Both the position numbers and the translations under genes were made by a program. Shown piece by piece: positions 25,420 to 35,306 of a stretch of 64,000 bases of DNA; the first letter of the stretch is position 1, and the number at the start of each line of letters is the position of its first letter. Under the pieces are notes generated by a model. That model had not been told where the DNA came from and made no database searches. It worked only from the letters and a program-made list of their open reading frames with translations. Location: contig NZ_BDAW01000019.1 in NCBI RefSeq assembly GCF_001625085.1, positions 95,080-159,079 of the forward strand, in the 5' to 3' direction. This DNA is from Nocardia acidivorans NBRC 108247. Its GTDB lineage: Bacteria > Actinomycetota > Actinomycetes > Mycobacteriales > Mycobacteriaceae.

Positions 25420-26979
25420 TCACCGCGCTGCCGCCTTGATCAGGTCGGCGCACTTCTCCCCCATCGCCATGATCGTGATATTCGGGTTCACCGCGGGCAG
25501 TTTGGGCATGGCGGAGGCATCGACCACGCGCAGTCCGCGGACGCCCTTGACTCGTAATTCGGGGTCCAGCACCGCCATCGGGTCGCTGACCGCGCCCATA
25601 CGGGCGGTGGCGGCGGGGTGGTAGACGGTGTTGTGGGTGCGGTGCATGTAATCGACGAGGTCGGCGTCGGTGACGGCCTCGGGGCCGGGAGCCAGCTCGC
25701 GCGCCACCCAGTCGCGCAGCGGTGCTTGTTCGGCGATACGACGCGCCAATCGGATGCCGTGCAACATGATTCGCTCATCGTGGCCGTCGGGATCACTGAA
25801 GTAGCGCGGGTCCACCCGCGGCTTGTCGCGGAAGTCCCGGGAACGCAGCCGAACGGTGCCGCGCGAATGCCCCTGTGTCACATTGGGTGTGAGGCAGAAG
25901 CCGTTCTCGGTGGTCGGGTAGCCCCAGCGGACGGTGTTCATATCGAAAGGCACACTGCCGTAATGCATCATGAGGTCGGGTACGCCGAGACCGCCGTCGA
26001 CGGTGGCGAAGACGCCGATCTCCCACCACTGCGTCGAGGTGGTGACCATGGGCCGCGACGCCTCCCAGAACACCAGCCCCTCGACGTGGTCATCGAGATT
26101 GGAGCCGACACCCGGCGCGTCGACCCGCACCCGAATTCCCATATCCCGCAGGTGTTCCGCCGGGCCGATCCCGGACAGCATGAGCAGTTTCGGGGTGTCG
26201 ATGGCCCCGGTGCTGATGATCACCTCGCGGCGCGCGCGCACCGTATCGAAGCCGGTCAGATCCGGCCGCCGATACCGCGCTCCAATGGCGGAATCGGTTT
26301 CGTCGAACAGGATTTCGCTCACCCAGCAGCCGGTGCGCACCTCCAGATTCCGCCGCTGCCCGATAATCGGATGCAGGTAGGCGTGCGAGGATGACATACG
26401 GGTGTTGTCGCCGTCGGCATTGATCTGGAACCAGCCCGCGCCATTGCGGACGGTCTCACCCCGATTGAACTGCACGGTGGGCAATCCCACCCGTGCGGCC
26501 GCCTCCAGCACGGCGTATCCGCACGGGTCCTTGGGCGGAATGTCCAGCAGGCGCACGGGTCCGGTGCGCCCGTGCCGCTCGCCGGGCACCTCGCTGGTCT
26601 CCAATTTGGTGACATAGGGCAGCAGCCCGTCCGCACCCCAGCCCGTCGCGCCGAGAGCCTCCCACTCATCGAGGCCTTCGGCGGGCGGCCAGAACGCGAT
26701 ACACGAATTGTGCGAGGAGCAGCCGCCCAGCACCTTGGCGCGGGCATGGCGCAGGAAACTGTTCCCGCTCCGCTGCGGTTCCACCGGATAGTCCCAGTCG
26801 TACCCGGATTCGAGCAGCAGCATCCAATCCGCGAGCCGTAGAATCCTGTCGTCGCCGACATCAGAGGGTCCCGCTTCGAGCAAACACACTGTGACGGAAC
26901 GGTCTTCGCTGAGCCGGGCGGCGACCACACAGCCGGCCGAACCGCCGCCGACGATCACATAGTCGAAGGTGTCGGTCAT
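25420..26979 (-). CDS. GMC-family FAD oxidoreductase, choline dehydrogenase-like
   Basis: A 519-residue flavoenzyme. The FAD-binding motif is VIVGGGSAGCVVAARLSED (about residues 7-25), with LEAGPSD and the GMC signature 1 region KVLGGCSSHNSCIAFWPP. Signature 2 is visible as STGAIDTPKLLMLSGIGP. The catalytic His/His-Asn end of the family is in HNTVYHPAATARMG and AVNPNITIMAMGEKCADLI. In context it is the probable choline (or related alcohol) dehydrogenase, delivering betaine aldehyde to the aldehyde dehydrogenase of the same operon. Start ATG 26979 overlaps the permease stop by 4 bases. Other alcohols remain possible. Confidence 0.88.
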   Translation of the reverse strand: MTDTFDYVIVGGGSAGCVVAARLSEDRSVTVCLLEAGPSDVGDDRILRLADWMLLLESGYDWDYPVEPQRSGNSFLRHARAKVLGGCSSHNSCIAFWPPAEGLDEWEALGATGWGADGLLPYVTKLETSEVPGERHGRTGPVRLLDIPPKDPCGYAVLEAAARVGLPTVQFNRGETVRNGAGWFQINADGDNTRMSSSHAYLHPIIGQRRNLEVRTGCWVSEILFDETDSAIGARYRRPDLTGFDTVRARREVIISTGAIDTPKLLMLSGIGPAEHLRDMGIRVRVDAPGVGSNLDDHVEGLVFWEASRPMVTTSTQWWEIGVFATVDGGLGVPDLMMHYGSVPFDMNTVRWGYPTTENGFCLTPNVTQGHSRGTVRLRSRDFRDKPRVDPRYFSDPDGHDERIMLHGIRLARRIAEQAPLRDWVARELAPGPEAVTDADLVDYMHRTHNTVYHPAATARMGAVSDPMAVLDPELRVKGVRGLRVVDASAMPKLPAVNPNITIMAMGEKCADLIKAAAR

Positions 26980-28523
26980 GAGGTCGCCTCGGCCGCGGGC
27001 GCGGCGTGCGAGGCGAGCACGCCGATGACCCGGGTTCCCCTGAGCGCGTACCAGATCAGGCCCGCACCCAGGATCGCGCCGATATAGATGAACGCGCCCC
27101 ACGTGTTGTACCAGGGCCCGCCGTAGACGGCCTCGCGGGGCCAGGCCAGGTTCACGGCCATACCCGAACCCCACAGCACCGCAACAATATTCACCGCCAT
27201 GCCCCAGCGGCCCATGGTGAAGTAGCCGTTTCCGGCCAGATCGCTCGGCGGCCAATTGCCCTTGATCCGCTGCCACAGCATGGGCGCGGTGACCAACAGA
27301 TAGGCCAGGTAGATCATGATGACCGCGATGGATGTCAGCACCGTGAACACCTGCGGCTGACCGATATTGATGACCAGGATGAGCGCCGACAGCACGCCGA
27401 TGATCACTGCCGGGATGACCGGTGCGGAATGCTTGACGCTGAGCTTGGCCAGCTTCTCCGAGAACGGCAGCGCATTGTCGCGGGCCATGGCGAAGGTCAG
27501 GCGAATACCGGCGGTGTGCACCGCGAGCGAGCACACGATCACCGCGATGACGATGCACACCAGGAACACTCGGCCCAGCCAGCCCGACATGACCTGCTGC
27601 ACGATGTATTGCAGCCCGCCGTCGGTGGTGCCCAGCTTCTCGTCCCTCACATCCGGTGCGGCCATGACCGCGAAGACCAGGATCGCGCCGCCGATCACGA
27701 AGGAAGCCAGCAGGGCGCGCAGAATCGCCTTGGGCGCGGTGCGCCGCGGTTCGACCGTCTCCTCGCCGAGCGAGCTGGCGGTGTCGAAGCCGTACATGAC
27801 ATAACCCGAGGCCAGCGAGGCGATCAGGAAGGCGCTCAGGTACCCGCCGCTCTGCCCCGCGCCATATCCGTTGGTGGAGAAGAAGACACTCGGCCCGCGC
27901 GTGACGTGCAACCCGAGAATGATCGCGATGAGCACGGCCGCGATGAGTTCGATGAACACCCCGGTGCTGTTGATCATCGCCATGAGCTTCACGCCGAAGG
28001 CGTTCACCACGGTGGTGAAGATGATGAGCACGGTCCCCAGAATGACGGCATTGGTGGCGTAGTCGTGCGCACCCGTCCCGTCACCGACTATCTGGAATCC
28101 GCTCCACAATCGCGGCATATTCAATTGCAGGGCCAGCACCACCGCCGAGAGCGTGACAATCGAGGCGGTCAGCATGAGCCACCCCGCCGACCAGCCGACA
28201 ATCCGGCTGCCCAGCTTCTTGGACCAGTTGTAGACAGACCCGGCGACGGGATACTTCGCCGCCAATTCCATGAAGCACAGCGCCACGGCCAACTGTCCGG
28301 CGAAGACCAGCGGCCAGGACCACAGGTAGCCGGGACCGGCTGTGCTGTAACCGAAGTAGAACAGCTGGAAGGTACCGGTCAGGATCGAGATGTAGCTGAC
28401 GCCGGCGGCGAAACTCGAGAACTTCCCGATACTTCGGCTCAGGGACTCCCGATAGCCGAATTCGTCCATGCCGTGATCGGTGAGGTGGGCTGCGGAGGGA
28501 GAGGGGGGACGGGTGGTCGTCAT
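26976..28523 (-). CDS. APC-family permease, probable choline/betaine or amine uptake
   Basis: A 515-residue transporter with 12 hydrophobic segments. It belongs to the APC branch of GABA/choline-type permeases: the start FGYRESLSRSIGKFSSFAAGVSYISI resembles this branch, and the cytoplasmic loop has GFDTASSLGEETVEPRRTAPKAI (about residues 244-266), a strongly conserved segment. Start ATG 28523 gives an ordinary N-terminus. The gene overlaps the GMC gene by 4 bases and lies 37 bp after the aldehyde dehydrogenase, so it probably imports the substrate of the pathway; which of choline, betaine or dimethylglycine cannot be told from sequence. Confidence 0.88.
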   Translation of the reverse strand: MTTTRPPSPSAAHLTDHGMDEFGYRESLSRSIGKFSSFAAGVSYISILTGTFQLFYFGYSTAGPGYLWSWPLVFAGQLAVALCFMELAAKYPVAGSVYNWSKKLGSRIVGWSAGWLMLTASIVTLSAVVLALQLNMPRLWSGFQIVGDGTGAHDYATNAVILGTVLIIFTTVVNAFGVKLMAMINSTGVFIELIAAVLIAIILGLHVTRGPSVFFSTNGYGAGQSGGYLSAFLIASLASGYVMYGFDTASSLGEETVEPRRTAPKAILRALLASFVIGGAILVFAVMAAPDVRDEKLGTTDGGLQYIVQQVMSGWLGRVFLVCIVIAVIVCSLAVHTAGIRLTFAMARDNALPFSEKLAKLSVKHSAPVIPAVIIGVLSALILVINIGQPQVFTVLTSIAVIMIYLAYLLVTAPMLWQRIKGNWPPSDLAGNGYFTMGRWGMAVNIVAVLWGSGMAVNLAWPREAVYGGPWYNTWGAFIYIGAILGAGLIWYALRGTRVIGVLASHAAPAAEATS

Positions 28524-28560
28524 GACGGCCCAACTTTCGAGAAAAGCAGCTAGAACATAT

Positions 28561-30063
28561 TCAGTTGTCGTTGTCAGCGAACCAGCCGCCCACCGTTGGT
28601 GCGGTGTTGTGCCAGATATGTTTGGTCTCCTGGTACTCGGCCAGACCGCTGGGGCCGAGTTCGCGGCCGGTGCCGGAGCGGCCGAAACCACCCCATTCGG
28701 CCGCGGGCGTGTAGTAACCGAAGTCGTTGAGCCACACCGTCCCGTGCCGGAGTGCGCGCACCATACGCTCCCCCAGCGCGGCATCGGCGGTGCGGACTCC
28801 GGCGGCCAGGCCGTAGGCGGTGTCATTGCCCAGGGCCAGGGCCTGCGCCTCGGTGCCGAACCGCTCGACGGTGAGGATGGGGCCGAAGGTCTCCTCCTGC
28901 ACCAGGCGCATCCAGCGACGACAGTCATCGAAAATGGTTGGCGGATAGAAGCTTCCGGCGCGCAATACCGGATCGGCGGGGCGTTCGCCGCCGGTGACAA
29001 GCCTCGCGCCCTCCGAAATTCCCAGGGCGACATAGGCTTCCACCTTGTCGCGGTGCTGTTCGGAGACGAGCGGGCCGGTTTCGCTGGCCGGATCCAGGCC
29101 CGGACCGAAGCGGATGCGCTGCGCGCGGCGGGCCAGTTCAGCGACGAATCGATCGGCGATGGTGTCGTGCACGATCAACCGTGTTCCGGCCGAACACACT
29201 TGACCGGAGTGCAGGAAGGCCCCGGTGAGCACGGCGTCGACGGCGCTGTCGAAATCGGCGTCCGGGAAGATGATGTGCGGGTTCTTACCACCCAATTCGA
29301 GGGCGACCCTGGTGATGTGCGGCGCGGCGGTGCGGGCGATGGTCGCGCCGGTCTGCGCACCACCGGTGAAGGAGATGAGGTCGACATCCGGGGTATCGGT
29401 GAGCGCGGAACCCACTGTGGCACCGCTGCTCTGGATCAGATTCACCACCCCCGGCGGCACCCCGGCCCGGTCGATGAGCTTGACCAGCGCGATGGTGCTC
29501 AGCGGGGTGACCTCGCTCGGCTTGGCCACCATGGTGCAGCCCGCGGCCAGCGCGGGCGCTATCTTCCAGGACATCTGGAGCAGCGGATAGTTCCACGGCG
29601 CGATGAGCGCGCAGACGCCCACCGGTTCGCGCACCACCCGGCTGATGACGGCGGGATCGCCGGTATCGACGAGCCGATCCGCCTGTGTGCTCGCCAGATT
29701 CGCGTAGTACCGGAAGACCGCGATCACATCGTCGATGTCGATATGGCTCTCGCGCAGGGTCTTTCCGGTATCGAGGGTCTCTATCCGCGCCATCGCATCG
29801 CGTTCGGCATCGAGCAGTTCGGCGATGCGCAGCAAATAGCCGATCCGCTCGGCCACCGGCGTCCGCGGCCAGCCGCCGGTGTCGAAGGCCGCTCTGGCGG
29901 CGGCGACCGCACCCACCGCGTCGGCCCGATCGGCCTCGTCTATGGTGGCGAGCACGGAACCGTCAGCGGGATTCACGATCTCGCGGGTACCGCCGCCCGC
30001 GGCATGTACCCATTTGCCGTCGATATACAGATTCGGCGGACTACACAGCTCGTCGTCTAACAT
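28561..30063 (-). CDS. betaine aldehyde dehydrogenase-like aldehyde dehydrogenase
   Basis: A 500-residue NAD(P)-dependent dehydrogenase. It opens with LYIDGKWVHAAGG, has the cofactor segment APWNYPLLQMSWKIAPALAAG, the glycine motif FTGGAQTG, the catalytic glutamate in LELGGKNPHI (about residue 255) and the catalytic cysteine in SGQVCSAGTR (about residue 289). In this operon the substrate is most likely betaine aldehyde, giving glycine betaine. Start ATG 30063 overlaps the Rieske gene stop by 7 bases; an in-frame GTG lies nine codons upstream. Confidence 0.9.
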   Translation of the reverse strand: MLDDELCSPPNLYIDGKWVHAAGGGTREIVNPADGSVLATIDEADRADAVGAVAAARAAFDTGGWPRTPVAERIGYLLRIAELLDAERDAMARIETLDTGKTLRESHIDIDDVIAVFRYYANLASTQADRLVDTGDPAVISRVVREPVGVCALIAPWNYPLLQMSWKIAPALAAGCTMVAKPSEVTPLSTIALVKLIDRAGVPPGVVNLIQSSGATVGSALTDTPDVDLISFTGGAQTGATIARTAAPHITRVALELGGKNPHIIFPDADFDSAVDAVLTGAFLHSGQVCSAGTRLIVHDTIADRFVAELARRAQRIRFGPGLDPASETGPLVSEQHRDKVEAYVALGISEGARLVTGGERPADPVLRAGSFYPPTIFDDCRRWMRLVQEETFGPILTVERFGTEAQALALGNDTAYGLAAGVRTADAALGERMVRALRHGTVWLNDFGYYTPAAEWGGFGRSGTGRELGPSGLAEYQETKHIWHNTAPTVGGWFADNDN

Positions 30064-31184
30064 GATTCGCCGATCATCTTGCGGGCCCACTCATGGAATT
30101 CGGCGATATGGTGTTCGGCCGGTACCAGCACACCGCCCTTGCGATAGGCGCGCGAGGACATGGCGGGCTGGGTGCGCTCGCATGCGGCGAAGTCCTGTTC
30201 GTTCACCCTGTGGAACAGTTCCACGGAATGGTCGAGCACACCCCCGGATTCGACGACATCGGGTGCGTACAGCCAATCGCATTCGACAATGGTCCGATCG
30301 TGCGCCATCGGGTACATGCGGTGGAAGATGACGTGATCGGGCACCAGGTTCACGAATACCGTCGGGCGAATGGTGATGGCGTAGTACTTGCGATCCTGTT
30401 CGGGGGCCAGACCGGGCAGCGGTTCGAAGCCGGGGCGGCCGTCGACGGTGAATCCGGCTATGCGCTCGCCGAATTCGGCCCCGTGACCGACGTAGTACTG
30501 GGCCGCGAATCCGCCCGCGAACTCGGGCAGCACCTCGACGAGTTCGGGATGGATGGTGGCGCAGTGATAGCACTCCATGAAGTTCTCGACAATGAGCTTC
30601 CAATTGGCCGCCACGTCGTAGACCACGCGTTTGCCGACGGTGAGATCGGCCATGGCGTAATGGTCGATGGCGGCCGGATCGCCCAGGCGGGCGGTGGCCG
30701 CGCCCATCACCTCGGTCTCGAAGGAGGGCGGATCATCGGCCAGGCACACCCAGGCGTAGCCGAGCCACTCCCGCAACGCGACCGGAATGAGCCCGTAGGC
30801 CACCCGATCGATGGGCGCACCCGAATCATCCTGGAGTGAACCGAGATTCGGTGCGGCGACGAGTTTGCCGTCGAGCCCGTAGGTCCAGGCGTGGTAGGGG
30901 CAGCGCAGAGTGCGGCGCACCTGCCCCTGTTCCTCGGTGCAGATCATCGCACCGCGGTGGCGGCAGATATTGAGGAAGGCGCGCAGTTCACCATCGTGAC
31001 CGCGCACCACCAGCACGCTCTCCCGGCCGACCTGGACGCGCCGGAAGACCCCGGCCTCGGCCAGTTCCGAGGAGCGCACCGCGCAGAACCACATCCGTTC
31101 GAAGATGTGCTCCTGTTCCGCGGTGAAAATGGCCGGGTCGCAGTAGTACTCACCGCCGAGGGTGGGGATCAGATCCGAGGTCAC
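30057..31184 (-). CDS. Rieske oxygenase, glycine betaine monooxygenase-like
   Basis: A 375-residue oxygenase subunit. Rieske [2Fe-2S] ligands are C74, H76, C95 and H98 (CRHRG and CPYHAW). The mononuclear iron site is within [16 protein letters not shown], the pattern shared with choline and glycine betaine monooxygenases. The reaction would be O2-dependent N-demethylation of glycine betaine to dimethylglycine plus formaldehyde. It lies between sarcosine oxidase (4-base overlap) and the aldehyde dehydrogenase (7-base overlap). No GbcB-type reductase is in this operon; the divergent ferredoxin and FAD reductase at 34968-36496 could supply electrons. Confidence 0.9.
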   Translation of the reverse strand: MTSDLIPTLGGEYYCDPAIFTAEQEHIFERMWFCAVRSSELAEAGVFRRVQVGRESVLVVRGHDGELRAFLNICRHRGAMICTEEQGQVRRTLRCPYHAWTYGLDGKLVAAPNLGSLQDDSGAPIDRVAYGLIPVALREWLGYAWVCLADDPPSFETEVMGAATARLGDPAAIDHYAMADLTVGKRVVYDVAANWKLIVENFMECYHCATIHPELVEVLPEFAGGFAAQYYVGHGAEFGERIAGFTVDGRPGFEPLPGLAPEQDRKYYAITIRPTVFVNLVPDHVIFHRMYPMAHDRTIVECDWLYAPDVVESGGVLDHSVELFHRVNEQDFAACERTQPAMSSRAYRKGGVLVPAEHHIAEFHEWARKMIGESC

Positions 31185-32320
31185 AGGGATACCAGCCTTT
31201 GCGGGGCGAACAGGTCGATGGGGTGGCGGGTGCCGCCGGTCATGGCGAGATCTGCGAGGATCTCGCCCACCACCGGCACGAATTTGAAGCCGTGGCCGGA
31301 GAATCCGCAGGCCACCGTGACGGCGGTATGCGCGGGATGGCGGGCGATGACGAAGTGCTGATCGGCGGTGTTGGAGTACATGCAGGTGGCCGCGTGCAGC
31401 AGGCGACCGGCCAGGGCGGGGAGCAATTCGGTGACGCGGGTGCGCATTTCGGTGATCTCGTCCGCGTGCACCTCGCGGTCGATGGTCTCGGGCGTGCACA
31501 GGAGGCCTTTGCGGAAGAAGGCCGTTTTCACCCCGCCGTCGGGACCGTCGACGGCGGGGAAGCCGTAAATCTGTGCGCCCTCGTCATTTTCGGCGATATA
31601 GATCGGATCATTCTCGAACTTGGCGGTGCCGACGACCGGATCGAGCCAGTACATGACCTGGCGTTCGATCTCGATACCGATTCCCAAGTCCGCCAGCAGT
31701 TTCGGCGCCCAGGCGCCGGGACAGATCACCAATTGGCCCGCGGTGTAGCTGCCCGCGGCGGTGGTGACGGTGACACCGCCACCGCTCTGCTTCCACTGCT
31801 CGACCTGTTCGCCGAAGCGTAGATCGGCACCGGCGCGGGCGGCGAGCTCGAGGTGCGCGCCGACGGTCAGTTCGGGTCTGGCGAAGCCCGCCTGCTGTTC
31901 GTACAGGCCGATGAAGTGCGGGTCCGGCGCGAAATTCGGGAAAGCGCCGCGGATTTCGGCCGAGTCCATAATCCGGTGCGGCAGTCCCCATTCCCGCGAG
32001 GCGCGGATACTGCCCGCGACCGTCAGACTCTCCGCGGGGCCGACGTACAAACCGCCGGTGAGGCGGTACACCTCGTCACCGGAGTCCCGGGCCAGCTGCT
32101 CCCATAGTTCGTAGGCGCGCAACAGCAGAGGCACATAGGCCGGATCCTCGAAGTAGGACTGCCGGATGATGCGGGAGCCGCCGTGACTGGACCCCCGGTC
32201 GTGCGCGGGCGTGAACCTCTCCAGGCCCAGGACCCGGTGACCGCGCGCCGCCAGGTGATAGGCGGCGGCGCTGCCCATTCCGCCCAGGCCGATGACGATG
32301 ACATCGTAGGTGTCGGACAT
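31181..32320 (-). CDS. monomeric sarcosine oxidase-type FAD enzyme
   Basis: A 379-residue amine oxidase of the monomeric sarcosine/N-methyltryptophan oxidase family. FAD-binding motif [21 protein letters not shown] (residues about 7-27); the flavin-region [20 protein letters not shown] follows. The flavin-attaching cysteine region is likely [16 protein letters not shown] (about 308-323), and the end has [20 protein letters not shown]. It would oxidise sarcosine to glycine, formaldehyde and H2O2. It starts 3 bp after the dimethylglycine oxidase stop. Confidence 0.9.
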   Translation of the reverse strand: MSDTYDVIVIGLGGMGSAAAYHLAARGHRVLGLERFTPAHDRGSSHGGSRIIRQSYFEDPAYVPLLLRAYELWEQLARDSGDEVYRLTGGLYVGPAESLTVAGSIRASREWGLPHRIMDSAEIRGAFPNFAPDPHFIGLYEQQAGFARPELTVGAHLELAARAGADLRFGEQVEQWKQSGGGVTVTTAAGSYTAGQLVICPGAWAPKLLADLGIGIEIERQVMYWLDPVVGTAKFENDPIYIAENDEGAQIYGFPAVDGPDGGVKTAFFRKGLLCTPETIDREVHADEITEMRTRVTELLPALAGRLLHAATCMYSNTADQHFVIARHPAHTAVTVACGFSGHGFKFVPVVGEILADLAMTGGTRHPIDLFAPQRLVSL

Positions 32321-32323
32321 GTT

Positions 32324-34747
32324 TTACCTCCGGATCAGCGACATCTCGGGATCGACCAGCGGCTCGGCGTGCACCCGCGCGGTGAATGTCCGTGCCAGAT
32401 AGTCGATATGCACCGCATCGCCGGGACGCAACTCGCTCGGTAGCCAGGCGTAGGCGATACAGCGGCCGAGGGTGGCGGAGTAGCCCGCGCTGGTGAGGTA
32501 GCCCGCGACGACGCCGTTCACGGTGACGGGCTCCTTACCCAGCACCACCGCGTGCGGATCGTCCAGGACGACCGAGCGCAGCGTGTGCTTCGGCGGGACA
32601 GCCGATTCCAGTGCGGCCTTGCCGATGAAGGACGGCTTGGATGCGCGGACCGCGAAGCCCACCCCCGCCGCCTCGGGGGTGTGTTCGGTGGTCATATCCG
32701 CACCCCAGGAGCGGTAGCCCTTCTCCAGCCGCAGGCTGTTGAAGGCGATGCGCCCGGCGGGAATCACGCGGTGCTCGGCGCCTGCCGTCCACAGCAGATC
32801 CCACAGGGCCGCACCGTGTTCGGCGCTCGTGTAGATCTCCCAACCGAGTTCGCCGACGTAGGAGACCCGCATCATGGTGACCGGGATACTGCCCAGATAG
32901 GTGCGCAGCACCCGGAAGTATCCGAAACCCTTGTCCGAGAGATCATCCGGGCACAGCGGCTGCACCATATCGCGCGCCTTCGGGCCCCAGACGCCGAGAC
33001 AGCAGGTGCCGCCGGTGATATCGCGCAGGGTGACGCTGCCGTCACCGGGCAGGTGCCGGGTGAACCAGTCGAGATCCAGCGGGCCGTTGGCGCCGACCTG
33101 GAACAGTTGATGGTCCAGTCTGGCCACGGTGAGATCGCTGCGGATGCCGCCGTTGTCGTCGAGCAGCAGGGTATAGGTGACCGCGCCGGGTTTCTTGCCG
33201 ACGTCATTGGTGGTGAGTTCCTGCAGGAATGCGGTAGCGCCCGCGCCGCTCACCTCGTACCGGGTCAGCGGGGTCATATCGTACATGGCGACATGCGTTC
33301 GCGTCCAGCGCGCTTCGGCAATGGAGATCGGCGAATAGAAGCTGCCGGACCATTCATCGCGCTCCGGGAAATCCACGCCTTGCGCCGCCAGCTCATCCAC
33401 CAGCGGCGCATTGGCTTCGAACCAGGCGGGTCGTTCCCACAGACCGCCTTCGAAGCAGAAGGCACCCAACTCCCGATGCCGCGTGAAGAACGGGCTCGTG
33501 CGTAATTCCCTTGGCGCACTGCGATATTGATGCGGATGAATAATGTCGTACACCTCGACGAACGCCTGCATACTCGTGCGCCGGATGAAATCCGGGCTGA
33601 GCGCCGCCTGCTCGAAACGGTGCAGATCGCATTCGTGCAGATCGATCTGCGGTGTGCCGGTGACAATCCACTCCGCGACCGCCTTGGCGACCCCGGCGGA
33701 ATGCGTCACCCACACCGCCTCCGCCACCCAGAACCCGGACAGTCCGTGATGTTCGCCCAGGATCGGGAAGCCGTCGGGGGTGAAGGAGAAGATGCCGTCG
33801 AAGCCCTCGGCGACTTCGGTCTCGGCGAGCGCGGGCAGCAGTCGCCGGCTCTCCCGCCAGGCCGGTTCGAAGTCGGCCGGGGTGAACGGGAGCATGGACG
33901 GCATGGTCTCGGTGGCGGTGTCGCGCAGCAGGTTTCGCATATCAACCGGACGCGGATCGTGCCCGTAGTAGCCGATGCCGATGCGGTCGCCGTAGGTGCG
34001 GTAGTACAGGTCCGAATCCTGATGGCGCAGCATGGGCAGGCGTGCACCGCCGTCGAGGGCGGGGACCGGGCCGGTCTTGGCGAACTGGTGTGCCATGGGT
34101 ACCAGCGGAACCGTCAGGCCGACGGCGCGACCCAACTCCGCGCCCCAGAACCCGGCCGCGCAGACCACCACGTCGGCGGGCAGTTCCTGGCCGTCGGCGG
34201 TGCGCACGCCGGTGACGCGGCCGTCATCGGCGAGCACCTCGACCACCTCGCAATACGCCAGGAATCGCGCGCCGCGGGCGACGGCGCGGTGGGCTTGCGC
34301 CTCCGCGGCGGTCAGCGCGAGCGCCAAACCGTCTGTGGGCGTGTGGTATCCGCCGAGAATCCGCTCCGGGTCGAGTAGCGGATGAAGTTCGGCGCACTCC
34401 CGGGGATCGAGCAGTCTGCCCTCGATACCCCAGGATTTCGCCCAGCCGTATCTGCGATGCAGATCGGTCCAGCGCTGCGGCGTGGTGGCGACCTCCAGGC
34501 CGCCGACGGCGTCGAAAGCCTCCAATTCGGTGAATTTCTCGACCGTGTACCGGGCCAGCTCCGCCATGGTTTTGGAGCCGTTGGTCTGGAATACCAATCC
34601 CGGTGCGTGCGAAGTGGATCCGCCGGTACGGAAGAGCGGTCCGCGGTCGGTGACGGTGACATCGGTCCAGCCGAGCCGGGTGATTTCGTCCGCCAGTGCC
34701 GTGCCCACGATTCCCGCACCGATGATGACGACTCGCGGTTGTCTCAC
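32324..34747 (-). CDS. dimethylglycine oxidase/dehydrogenase with folate (GcvT) domain
   Basis: An 807-residue two-part protein. The N-terminal half is an FAD amine oxidase: VVIIGAGIVGTALADEITRLG at residues 5-25 and D-R-G-P-L-F-R-T-G-G-S-T-S-H-A-P-G around the flavin site. The C-terminal ~400 residues are an aminomethyltransferase-type folate domain, including YDMTPLTRYEVSGAGATAFL and SYVGELGWEIYTSAEHG. Length fits bacterial dimethylglycine oxidase (about 830), which demethylates dimethylglycine to sarcosine and captures the one-carbon unit on tetrahydrofolate. Start GTG 34747 follows GGAGG by 5 bases. It is the first gene of the minus-strand operon; a palindrome lies 15-48 bases upstream. 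Confidence 0.92.
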   Translation of the reverse strand: MRQPRVVIIGAGIVGTALADEITRLGWTDVTVTDRGPLFRTGGSTSHAPGLVFQTNGSKTMAELARYTVEKFTELEAFDAVGGLEVATTPQRWTDLHRRYGWAKSWGIEGRLLDPRECAELHPLLDPERILGGYHTPTDGLALALTAAEAQAHRAVARGARFLAYCEVVEVLADDGRVTGVRTADGQELPADVVVCAAGFWGAELGRAVGLTVPLVPMAHQFAKTGPVPALDGGARLPMLRHQDSDLYYRTYGDRIGIGYYGHDPRPVDMRNLLRDTATETMPSMLPFTPADFEPAWRESRRLLPALAETEVAEGFDGIFSFTPDGFPILGEHHGLSGFWVAEAVWVTHSAGVAKAVAEWIVTGTPQIDLHECDLHRFEQAALSPDFIRRTSMQAFVEVYDIIHPHQYRSAPRELRTSPFFTRHRELGAFCFEGGLWERPAWFEANAPLVDELAAQGVDFPERDEWSGSFYSPISIAEARWTRTHVAMYDMTPLTRYEVSGAGATAFLQELTTNDVGKKPGAVTYTLLLDDNGGIRSDLTVARLDHQLFQVGANGPLDLDWFTRHLPGDGSVTLRDITGGTCCLGVWGPKARDMVQPLCPDDLSDKGFGYFRVLRTYLGSIPVTMMRVSYVGELGWEIYTSAEHGAALWDLLWTAGAEHRVIPAGRIAFNSLRLEKGYRSWGADMTTEHTPEAAGVGFAVRASKPSFIGKAALESAVPPKHTLRSVVLDDPHAVVLGKEPVTVNGVVAGYLTSAGYSATLGRCIAYAWLPSELRPGDAVHIDYLARTFTARVHAEPLVDPEMSLIRR

Positions 34748-34761
34748 CGCGCCTCCAAGTG

Positions 34762-34795
34762 TTGCGTATTGCGCACCATGTGCCGTAATACGCAA
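34762..34795. promoter_or_regulatory. long palindrome upstream of the betaine-degradation operon
   Basis: TTGCGTATT (34762-34770) and AATACGCAA (34787-34795) are perfect 9-bp arms; inside them GCAC/GTGC extends the dyad with a one-base offset. It lies just upstream of the dimethylglycine oxidase ribosome-binding site. The arm resembles that of the second palindrome at 34909-34942, so one regulator probably binds both. Confidence 0.65.
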
Positions 34796-34908
34796 CCATG
34801 CTCCGCCCGCCGGGAGAGCCTGTCAACCGGAATGGCGAAATTCGTATTCCCTTTGTTTCCCGGGCGTTTCGGCTGCTGTTGACGGGTCCGGCGGGAGCGG
34901 CCACACTG

Positions 34909-34942
34909 TTGCACATAGCGAGACATACATCGCTATTCGCAA
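34909..34942. promoter_or_regulatory. long palindrome upstream of the ferredoxin/reductase operon
   Basis: Arms TTGCACATAGCG (34909-34920) and CGCTATTCGCAA (34931-34942) match at 10 of 12 positions and flank a 10-base centre. A TTGACG hexamer at 34879-34884 could be the -35 element of the plus-strand promoter, placing this site at or just after the transcription start. The TTGCG-N-AT core is shared with the first palindrome. Confidence 0.65.
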
Positions 34943-34967
34943 CACACCTCATGCCAGGGAGGGGCCC

Positions 34968-35306
34968 ATGGCCGCATCGATCCCGTCACTCACCCTGCTG
35001 GTCGGCAAGCTCGCCGAACTACCCGTGGGCGAGGTGATTACCGTGAATCCCCCTGGGTTGTCGCCTATTTCGGTATTCCATACCGAGGAGGGACTGTTCG
35101 CCATCGACGACACCTGCACCCATCAGGACGCGTCACTGGCCGACGGCTGGGTGCAGGACTGCACGGTCGAATGCCCGCTGCACGAATCCTGTTTCGATCT
35201 GCGCACCGGAGCCGCCTCCGGACCGCCCGCCAAACGCGCTGTGCGCACGCACAGGGTCGAGGTGCGCGGTGACGATATCGTGCTCACCCCGAGTACGGAA
35301 TCATGA
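34968..35306 (+). CDS. Rieske-type [2Fe-2S] ferredoxin
   Basis: A 112-residue soluble electron carrier of the BphA3/CarAc kind. Cluster ligands are in CTHQDASL and CPLHESCFDLRTG, spaced as in ring-hydroxylating oxygenase ferredoxins. ATG 34968 follows AGGGAGG. It overlaps the FAD reductase gene by 4 bases, so the two make one electron-transfer unit. Divergent placement from the betaine Rieske oxygenase operon with a related operator suggests it feeds electrons to that oxygenase. Confidence 0.92.
   Translation: MAASIPSLTLLVGKLAELPVGEVITVNPPGLSPISVFHTEEGLFAIDDTCTHQDASLADGWVQDCTVECPLHESCFDLRTGAASGPPAKRAVRTHRVEVRGDDIVLTPSTES

Noticed and set aside
27006..30060. Long plus-strand frames opposite the permease and aldehyde dehydrogenase
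   Set aside because: Shadows of real minus-strand genes with intact catalytic motifs.
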